Positions 1-4,459 of a DNA stretch of 5,226 nt are shown in pieces. Source of the DNA: Candidatus Aminicenantota bacterium (GTDB taxonomy: Bacteria; Acidobacteriota; Aminicenantia; Aminicenantales; Saccharicenantaceae); assembly GCA_026393955.1 (NCBI GenBank), contig JAPKZE010000035.1:1-5226 (forward strand), written 5' to 3'. The notes under the pieces were generated by a model. The model saw only the letters and a list, made by a program, of their open reading frames with translations. It made no database searches and was not told where the DNA came from. The translations under genes and the position numbers were made by a program. The first letter of the stretch is position 1, and each line of letters begins with the position of its first letter.

Positions 1-20
1 ACATCGCCAATTGAGCGGGA

Positions 21-47
21 CCCGGCTCATTCGTCCCGGGAGCCGGG
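21..47 (-). terminator. GC-rich hairpin at the end of the release factor gene (possible weak terminator)
   Basis: A perfect 7-bp inverted repeat, CCCGGCT at 21-27 and AGCCGGG at 41-47, has a 13-base loop. It lies over the last codons and stop of the release factor gene. A competing pair, GGGAC at 17-21 and GTCCC at 33-37, shares bases with it. No U-run follows in the minus-strand direction, so it is not a canonical intrinsic terminator. It may only slow polymerase or protect the 3' end. Confidence 0.25.
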
Positions 48-449
48 CTTGAAAGACCGGCCTTTCTTGATCTCCGCGACGTGGCGCTTGTCGGCCAGCA
101 TCTTGTCCTTGGCCCGTTTCGAGCGCTTCCTCTTCTGACGGCGGATCTTGGCGATCCGCTGCTCCTCCGCGCTCCGTTTTCCCAGGATGGCCGTCTCGAT
201 CTTGTCGGTCAGGATGCGGCGGGCCAGGAACCGGTTGAGCGATTGGAACCGCTCCTGCTGGCATTTGACCTCGGTGCCTGTGGGTAGGTGCTTGAGGTAG
301 ACGCAGGTCGCGACCTTGTTGACGTTCTGTCCGCCGTGGCCGCCGGAGCGGATGAATTTTTCGACAATGTCCGACTCGCGAATGCCGAGCTCCGCCATCC
401 GGTCCGCCAGGGCCTGCTCTTTATCGGGGCTGACGCCGAATGTCGCCAT
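27..449 (-). CDS. Stand-alone RF-1 domain (GGQ) release-factor-like protein
   Basis: A 140-residue protein made almost entirely of the class I release factor catalytic domain. The GGQ motif is at residues 39-41, in the context RSGGHGGQNVNK, and is followed by the typical H-PTG-EVKCQ segment (54-64). Residues 100-134 form a very basic tail. GGQ domains trigger hydrolysis of peptidyl-tRNA in the ribosomal peptidyl transferase centre. There is no codon-recognition domain, so a ribosome-rescue role like that of ArfB (YaeJ) or mitochondrial MTRFR (C12orf65) is likely; in ArfB the basic tail enters the empty mRNA channel. The VKCQ and NR-LARRIL stretches look closer to the MTRFR/COG1186 short proteins than to E. 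coli ArfB, so I give no symbol. The ATG start is supported by AGGA at 457-460, seven bases upstream. The family call is firm; the rescue role is inferred. Confidence 0.9.
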   Translation of the reverse strand: MATFGVSPDKEQALADRMAELGIRESDIVEKFIRSGGHGGQNVNKVATCVYLKHLPTGTEVKCQQERFQSLNRFLARRILTDKIETAILGKRSAEEQRIAKIRRQKRKRSKRAKDKMLADKRHVAEIKKGRSFKPGSRDE

Positions 450-489
450 GGCTCTATCCTAGCTCAAATCGGGGACCGGCGGGAAGCGT

Positions 490-618
490 CTACTTCGCGA
501 ACAGGGCCATGTCCCCGGCGACAAGTTCCTTGTATTGGCGGATCCCCGCCAGCGGCCGGACCTGAGAAGAACGCATCGGTGACAGCGTCTTTTCTATGGC
601 CGAATAAATGAGGGGCCC
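490..618 (-). pseudogene. Possible C-terminal remnant of a lost gene
   Basis: A minus-strand frame, open from 642 to a TAG at 490-492, has the amino acid make-up of a real protein tail: PLIYSAIEKTLSP, later VRPLAGIRQYKELVAG, ending DMALFAK. Its last 20 or so codons mostly end in G or C (CTG, ATC, CGC, TAC, AAG, GTC, GCC), like the neighbouring genes. It stops 40 bases before the release factor start, as an upstream operon partner would. Going upstream, it runs into the AT-rich promoter of the toxin-antitoxin module and meets TAA at 643-645. No start codon here has a good Shine-Dalgarno, although an ATG at 574-576 would give a 28-residue peptide. I do not recognise the parent family. It could be a gene cut off when the TA module arrived, a small real ORF, or chance. 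Confidence 0.35.
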
Positions 619-619
619 C

Positions 620-649
620 TTGACTATACACTTATATTGTGCTTATTAT
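620..649 (+). promoter_or_regulatory. Sigma70-type promoter of the toxin-antitoxin module
   Basis: TTGACT at 620-625 matches five of six -35 consensus bases. TATTAT at 644-649 matches five of six -10 bases, with an 18-base spacer. The stretch is AT-rich in an otherwise GC-rich window. Transcription would start near 656, leaving a leader of about 17 bases before the antitoxin ATG at 673. Confidence 0.7.
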
Positions 650-656
650 GTGTATA
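625..656 (+). promoter_or_regulatory. Dyad overlapping the TA promoter (probable antitoxin operator)
   Basis: TATACAC at 625-631 and GTGTATA at 650-656 form a perfect 7-bp inverted repeat separated by 18 bases. The pair spans the -35/-10 spacer, the -10 box and the predicted start site. A further GTG at 639-641 pairs with the CAC at 629-631, so a second, tighter dyad is nested inside. Ribbon-helix-helix antitoxins usually repress their own operons by binding such short repeats, and a dimer on each half here would block RNA polymerase. The operator role is inferred from position. Confidence 0.6.
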
Positions 657-672
657 ACCAAGGAGCAGAAAG

Positions 673-897
673 ATGCAAGTGAGACATAACATTACAATTG
701 ACCAGGACGTATCGAAAGAGCTCGAGTGCGTCGCTGCCGAACTCGGCGAGAAGAAGAGCGCTATCATCGAAAAAGCCCTCGAGACCTATTTCGACCTTCT
801 CGACCTGAAGCTCGCCAAAAAGCGCCTGGTCGACCTCGAAAAGGGCCGTGACCGGGTTCACGACGCCGAGGCCGTCTGGAAGAAGCTGGGCCTCTAG
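673..897 (+). CDS. Ribbon-helix-helix antitoxin (RelB/CopG-like)
   Basis: A 74-residue protein with the layout of an RHH antitoxin. A short beta strand (residues 2-9, QVRHNITI) is followed by helix A (about 13-23) and helix B (27-40, KKSAIIEKALETYFD), the DNA-binding fold that works as a dimer. Residues 42-74 are charged and helical, ending DAEAVWKKLGL, a C-terminus often seen in RelB-type antitoxins, where this part wraps and blocks the toxin. The start is set by AAGGAG at 660-665, seven bases before the ATG. It is the first gene of the pair, one base before the toxin start, the usual antitoxin-first order. It probably represses its own promoter through the dyad at 625-656. I am confident of the fold and role; the subfamily name is less certain. 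Confidence 0.88.
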   Translation: MQVRHNITIDQDVSKELECVAAELGEKKSAIIEKALETYFDLLDLKLAKKRLVDLEKGRDRVHDAEAVWKKLGL

Positions 898-898
898 C

Positions 899-1162
899 GT
901 GAATACCCTCCGATTCCTCGGCCGGGCCCTGGACGATCTCTCTCGGATCGACCGCCCCCATCAGAGGATCATCAAGGAGAAGCTCCTCATCCTGGCCGAA
1001 AACCCGGAGGCTTTGAAGAACAATATCAGGCGGCTGAAGGGGGATGTCGAGGATCTGTACCGCTTGAAAGTCGGCAGCTACCGGGTGATCTTCAAAAAAG
1101 ACGGGATGGATCTGACCATCCTCATCGTCCGGATCGGACATCGGAAAGAGATCTACCTCTAG
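899..1162 (+). CDS. RelE/ParE-superfamily toxin
   Basis: An 87-residue protein starting at GTG 899, one base after the antitoxin stop, so translation is probably coupled; no strong Shine-Dalgarno is visible. It has the RelE/ParE pattern: an N-terminal helical hairpin (about 8-34), an RRLKGD turn (44-49), and strands LYRLKVGSYRVIF (53-65) and LTILIVRIGHRKEIYL (72-87). R62, R82 and Y86 fall where E. coli RelE has its catalytic R61, R81 and Y87, which favours ribosome-dependent mRNA cleavage over the gyrase poisoning of ParE. That assignment rests on motif position only. An in-frame ATG at 848 would add 17 residues that are antitoxin sequence read in another frame and unlike the family, so I reject it. 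No truncation or key-residue loss is seen, so the toxin is probably active. Confidence 0.88.
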   Translation: MNTLRFLGRALDDLSRIDRPHQRIIKEKLLILAENPEALKNNIRRLKGDVEDLYRLKVGSYRVIFKKDGMDLTILIVRIGHRKEIYL

Positions 1163-1164
1163 TA

Positions 1165-1193
1165 TTGTGCCCCCGGTCCGAGTGGAATAAACT
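1165..1193 (+). promoter_or_regulatory. Weak candidate promoter for the M14 peptidase gene
   Basis: In the 64-base gap after the toxin, TTGTGC (1165-1170) and TAAACT (1188-1193) sit 17 bases apart. They match only three and four of six consensus bases. The M14 gene may use this or be read from the TA promoter; no terminator is visible between toxin and peptidase. Confidence 0.22.
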
Positions 1194-1226
1194 GCCCTTT
1201 CCGGCGTCCAAACAACGGAGGTCCTC

Positions 1227-3011
1227 ATGAAGCCGACACCCCGCACGCTCAGCGTCCCGATCCTCTTCTTCATCGCGATCGTCATCGCCGCCTTGGCCAT
1301 TTCGGCCCAGGTCCCGCCGCCCGCCGGCCAGACGCCGCCGCCCCAAGGCGCCCCCCAGGGCCCGCGTCCCGAACCCGTCAAGCCGCCGCCCGTCGCTCCC
1401 GTTCCGCCCCAGCCCGCGGCCCCCGCTTCGGGCCCGAAGACGGCCGCCGAGGCGAGCGACTACGCCGCGACCTCGACCTACGCCGAGGTCATGGCCTTCG
1501 TCCAGGACCTTCAGAAGCTCTCGCCCTTCGTCCGGCTCGAGACCCTGGCCGTCTCGGCCGAGGGCCGGGCCGTCCCGCTCCTCGTCGTCGGCAGGCCCGT
1601 CCCGCGCGACCCCCTGGCCCTGCGCTACGACAAGCGCATCGTCGTCTACGTCCAGGCCAACATCCACGCCGGCGAAGTCGAGGGCAAAGAATCGGCCCTG
1701 ATGCTGGCCCGCGACATCGTCCTCGATCCCAAGACGCCCTATCTCGACCGGATCGTGCTGCTCGTCGCCCCGGTCTTCAACGCCGACGGCAACGACAAGA
1801 TGGACCCGCGCAACCGCATGGGCCAGGTCGGCCCGGAGAAGGGCTCGGGCCTCCGCCACAACGGCCAGAACCTCGACCTCAACCGCGACGCCATGAAGCT
1901 CGAGAGCCCGGAGCTCGCCGGCCTCGTCAAGAACGTCCTCGGGCGCTGGGACCCGCTGCTCCTTGTCGACTGCCACACGACCGACGGCTCGTTCCACCAG
2001 GAGCCGGTGACCTATTCCTGGCCGCTCTGCCCCAACGGCGATCCGGCCGTCCTGAAGTACGCCCGGGACAAGATGCTACCGGCGGTCGACGCGACGCTCG
2101 AGAAGAAGTACGGCACGCTCGCCCTCCCCTACGGGGACCCCATGGACTTCCGGGACATGAGCAAGGGCTGGCAGACCTTCGGCCACCAACCCCGCTACAT
2201 GACCAACTATGTCGGCCTGCGCGGCCGCCTCTCCGTCCTCATCGAGAACTACAACTACGCCGACTTCCGGACGCGCGTCGCCGGGAACTACCACATGCTC
2301 CAGGCGCTGCTCGACTACTGCTGGGCGAACTCGGCCGAGCTGCAGAAGCTCGTCGCCGACGCCGACGCCCGCGCGGTCCAGGCCGGCCTCGCCCCCGCGG
2401 AGACCGACACGTTCGGCCTGGACGTCGAGGTCAAGCCGCTCCCCGGCCAGATCTCCGTCCAGGGCTACGAGATGGAAGCACCGCCGGCCGCCGAGGGCGC
2501 CCCCCAGGGGCCCTTCCCCCGGATGCGGCCGACCGACCGCAAGAAGACCTACACCATGCCCTACTACGCCGACTTCGTCGCCAAGCGCTCGGTCCGGCTG
2601 CCCTTCGCCTACCTCATCCCTCTCGCCGGGACCGAGGTGGCCGACAAGCTCCGCCAGCACGGCATCGCCGTCGAGCGACTGACCGAGCCCGTGACCCTCG
2701 AAGCGGAAGCGTTCCGGCTCAAGGAGATCAAGGGCGCCGAGCGCCTCTACCAGGGGCACCGGACCAATACGGTCAAAGGCGAGGCCGCCGTCGAGAAACG
2801 GGAATTCCCCCGGGGGACCTGGCTCGTCCGCATGGCCCAGCCTCTCGGCCGTCTGGCCGCTTACCTTCTCGAGCCGGAGAGCGACGACGGCCTGCTCGTC
2901 TGGAATTATTTCGACCGCGACATCGTCGCCCAGTGGGGCCGCGGGGCGCAAACCTACCCGGTGTACAAGCTCTTTGTCCCCCAGAACCTGGCCTCCGAGG
3001 GGATCGAGTAG
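1227..3011 (+). CDS. Secreted M14-family zinc carboxypeptidase
   Basis: A 594-residue exported metallopeptidase. The signal peptide spans residues 1-27 (hydrophobic 10-25, likely cleavage after AISA). A proline-rich, low-complexity linker covers 28-70, then the M14 catalytic domain about 75-365. Zinc ligands are H147 and E150 in the HAGE motif and H250 in DCHTTDG. N219-R220 in DLNRD match the substrate-carboxylate pair N144-R145 of carboxypeptidase A. E340 in SVLIENYNY is the likely catalytic glutamate, so the enzyme should be active. Residues 365-594 form a C-terminal region (PFAYLIPLAG at 460-469, later LLEPESDDGL and WNYFD) that I recall from large M14 proteins of Acidobacteriota-like bacteria; its role is unknown to me. 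The start is supported by GGAGGT at 1217-1222, only four bases before the ATG. It probably trims peptides outside the cytoplasm; specificity cannot be read from the sequence. Confidence 0.92.
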   Translation: MKPTPRTLSVPILFFIAIVIAALAISAQVPPPAGQTPPPQGAPQGPRPEPVKPPPVAPVPPQPAAPASGPKTAAEASDYAATSTYAEVMAFVQDLQKLSPFVRLETLAVSAEGRAVPLLVVGRPVPRDPLALRYDKRIVVYVQANIHAGEVEGKESALMLARDIVLDPKTPYLDRIVLLVAPVFNADGNDKMDPRNRMGQVGPEKGSGLRHNGQNLDLNRDAMKLESPELAGLVKNVLGRWDPLLLVDCHTTDGSFHQEPVTYSWPLCPNGDPAVLKYARDKMLPAVDATLEKKYGTLALPYGDPMDFRDMSKGWQTFGHQPRYMTNYVGLRGRLSVLIENYNYADFRTRVAGNYHMLQALLDYCWANSAELQKLVADADARAVQAGLAPAETDTFGLDVEVKPLPGQISVQGYEMEAPPAAEGAPQGPFPRMRPTDRKKTYTMPYYADFVAKRSVRLPFAYLIPLAGTEVADKLRQHGIAVERLTEPVTLEAEAFRLKEIKGAERLYQGHRTNTVKGEAAVEKREFPRGTWLVRMAQPLGRLAAYLLEPESDDGLLVWNYFDRDIVAQWGRGAQTYPVYKLFVPQNLASEGIE

Positions 3012-3030
3012 CCGGCAAGGTATTCCGCGC

Positions 3031-3064
3031 GAAGCCGAGAAGGAGGCTTTACTTTTTCTTCTTC
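3031..3064 (+). terminator. Possible intrinsic terminator for the M14 gene, overlapping the convergent gene's 3' end
   Basis: AAGCC at 3032-3036 pairs with GGCTT at 3045-3049 across an 8-base loop; a G-T wobble extends the stem to six pairs. A T-rich tract (ACTTTTTCTTCTTC) follows from 3051. The stem is short, so strength is doubtful. The T-rich tract is the antisense of the lysine codons that end the convergent EIIA-zinc ribbon gene. Confidence 0.35.
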
Positions 3065-3870
3065 TTGGCCGAGACCAGGTACTTGCCGCAGTTCTCGCAG
3101 ACGTAGATGTCGTTGGAGTCTTCCATGGCCGAGTACATCTGCGTCGAGATGTTGATATTGCAGCCCTGGCAGACGCCCTCGACAGCGTCGGCGACGGCAA
3201 AGCCGTAGCGCTCCATCAGCCGGTCGAAGCGGACGAGGAGGTCGCGGTCGAGCTCCTCCCGGATCATGGCCGCCTGCTTGTGGAGCTCTTTCTGCTGCTC
3301 CTTGGTCGCCCTCTTCTTCTTGAGCTCGATCTCCTGGAGCTTCTTGAGCAGCCGGGCCCGGCTGACGATCTTCTCCTCGTGGATGAACCGGAACTCGATC
3401 CCGGCGAGGATCTCGTAAAGCTCCGCTTTATCCTTGGACGCGAGGATCCGGCCGCGGTTCTCGGCCCGGATGAGGAAGCGGGCCAGGCCGGCGAAGAGGT
3501 GGTTGAAGAGACCGGGCAGGGTCGGGTTCCAGACGACGAGGATGATCAGGTGGACCCTCTGGCCGTCGTGGGCGTCGAAGTCGATGCCCTTCTCCGACCG
3601 GCCGACCGCGACCGCGATCTCGCCGCCGGAATCGACGCGGGCGTGCGGCAGGGCGACGCCCGAACCGATGGCCGTGGAGACGAGGTTCTCGCGGTCGATG
3701 ATGCGGGTCAGGATGAGCTTCTTGTTGTCGATGAGCTTCTGCTTGGCCAGAACGTCGAGCAGCTCCTCGATGGCCTCGACCTTGTCCTTGCCCTTCAGGT
3801 CGTACACGACCTGGTTGGGCTTGAGGTAATCCGAAAACTTGGTGATATGAGAGGCGGGTTTATTCTCCAT
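3049..3870 (-). CDS. PTS EIIA domain fused to a coiled coil and C4 zinc ribbon
   Basis: A 273-residue cytoplasmic protein with two recognisable parts. Residues 10-160 are a type-2 PTS EIIA domain (fructose/mannitol/PtsN type). The phosphorylatable histidine is H76 in GVALPHARVD, and the conserved T-IG-G-ALPH segment is intact. Residues 165-225 are charged and helical, rich in K, E, R and L, probably a coiled coil. Residues 231-266 are a zinc ribbon with C234-x2-C237 and C258-x2-C261, resembling the C-terminal C4 zinc ribbon of COG1579 (DUF164) proteins. The protein ends in a run of lysines. No sugar permease, EIIB, HPr or enzyme I gene is nearby, so a regulatory EIIA acting through phosphorylation, as PtsN does, is more likely than sugar uptake; the zinc ribbon could bind nucleic acid or protein. 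This role is inference. The start is the only ATG before residue 202 and has no Shine-Dalgarno. Confidence 0.88.
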   Translation of the reverse strand: MENKPASHITKFSDYLKPNQVVYDLKGKDKVEAIEELLDVLAKQKLIDNKKLILTRIIDRENLVSTAIGSGVALPHARVDSGGEIAVAVGRSEKGIDFDAHDGQRVHLIILVVWNPTLPGLFNHLFAGLARFLIRAENRGRILASKDKAELYEILAGIEFRFIHEEKIVSRARLLKKLQEIELKKKRATKEQQKELHKQAAMIREELDRDLLVRFDRLMERYGFAVADAVEGVCQGCNINISTQMYSAMEDSNDIYVCENCGKYLVSAKKKKK

Positions 3871-3879
3871 TACCGAAAA

Positions 3880-3908
3880 AGTCTAACACACCCGGCCCGA
3901 AAAGCCAA
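3880..3908 (-). promoter_or_regulatory. Candidate promoter giving a nearly leaderless EIIA-fusion mRNA
   Basis: On the minus strand, TTGGCT (3903-3908) and TAGACT (3880-3885) are exactly 17 bases apart, each matching four of six consensus bases. The predicted start site is only three to six bases from the ATG at 3870. That would explain why no Shine-Dalgarno is visible. Evidence is modest, and the gene may also be read from upstream. Confidence 0.35.
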
Positions 3909-3921
3909 TGCCCCTTTTCGG
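3897..3921 (-). repeat. 8-bp perfect inverted repeat between the SnoaL-like and EIIA-fusion genes
   Basis: CCGAAAAG at 3897-3904 and CTTTTCGG at 3914-3921 form a perfect palindrome with a 9-base centre that overlaps the candidate -35 box at 3903-3908. A second hairpin, GACGC (3921-3925) with GCGTC (3931-3935), abuts it. The first could be an operator or part of a terminator for the upstream gene. No clean U-run follows either hairpin on the minus strand. Confidence 0.45.
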
Positions 3922-3961
3922 ACGCCCGGAGCGTCGCTTTCCAGGCGGATGGGCCGGGGGG

Positions 3962-4459
3962 TCAGGGTGTTTCGGCCGGCTTCTTCTCGGCGAAAGAGAA
4001 ATGCTGCTGGGCCATCACCCAGCGGCCGTCCCGCTTCTCGAGCACGCCGGTCCAGCGGGTGTCCTCCCAGTTCGCGGGCCGGCCCTTCCACTCGTTGATA
4101 TCGTCGAGGATGGCCGAGAACCAGGCCACGTCCCCGGACCGCGAGAGCTTGATCTTGAGGTCCCGGATCTCGTAACGGACCGCCTTGAAATCCGGGCTGC
4201 CCCAGAAGGCCTCGGCTTTCCTGAATTCCTCGAAGCCCCTGACGATCTTCCCGTCGGGATGGACCTCGATAAAATCGGCGTCGTTGGCGATGGCGCCGTA
4301 GAGGAGCCCGAAATCCTTCGTCTTGGCCCAGCCGATGCAGGCGTGAATGGCCTGTCCGATCTTTTCCAGTTCAGCGGATGGGCCGCCCGCCTGAGGGGAC
4401 GCCCCGGTCGGGACGATCGCCAGGACCGCGCTCAGCGCCAAGAGGGCCGGCCGATTCAT
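3962..4459 (-). CDS. Secreted SnoaL/NTF2-like domain protein (DUF4440/SnoaL_3 type)
   Basis: A 165-residue protein. Residues 1-22 (NRPALLALSAVLAIVPTGAS) look like a signal peptide, so the product is probably exported. The rest has the cone-shaped NTF2/SnoaL pattern: an N-terminal helix with a WAKTKDFGLLYG stretch, a strand region around DADFIEVHPDG, a GFEEFRKAEAFW helix, then strands DVAWFSAILDD, RWTGVLEKRDGRW and VMAQQHFSF. The domain end (T-VLEKRDGRW then Q-HFSF) is typical of SnoaL_3 and DUF4440 proteins. Such domains bind small ligands or act as enzymes; no specific activity can be assigned. An ATG at 4507 would add 16 residues lying inside the S41 gene and spoil the signal peptide, so I chose 4459. 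There is little Shine-Dalgarno signal; the start overlaps the upstream S41 frame, which suggests coupling. Confidence 0.8.
   Translation of the reverse strand: MNRPALLALSAVLAIVPTGASPQAGGPSAELEKIGQAIHACIGWAKTKDFGLLYGAIANDADFIEVHPDGKIVRGFEEFRKAEAFWGSPDFKAVRYEIRDLKIKLSRSGDVAWFSAILDDINEWKGRPANWEDTRWTGVLEKRDGRWVMAQQHFSFAEKKPAETP

Noticed and set aside
848..898. An upstream ATG that would lengthen the toxin by 17 residues
   Set aside because: The added residues are antitoxin sequence in another frame, rich in serine and proline, and RelE-type toxins usually start near GTG 899.
764..1381. A 205-residue minus-strand frame across the TA module
   Set aside because: It is antisense to both TA genes and the M14 signal peptide region, and shows no protein family features.
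1122..1997. A 291-residue minus-strand open frame
   Set aside because: It is antisense to the toxin end and the M14 gene, and is low-complexity in arginine, glycine and aspartate.
2076..3200. A 374-residue minus-strand open frame
   Set aside because: It is antisense to the M14 peptidase, whose motifs are unambiguous, and it crosses into the end of the EIIA-fusion gene. No domain is seen.
2974..4098. A 374-residue plus-strand open frame
   Set aside because: It lies antisense to the EIIA-zinc ribbon gene. Its protein is rich in leucine, valine and acidic repeats with no recognisable domain, as expected when GC-biased codons are read on the opposite strand.
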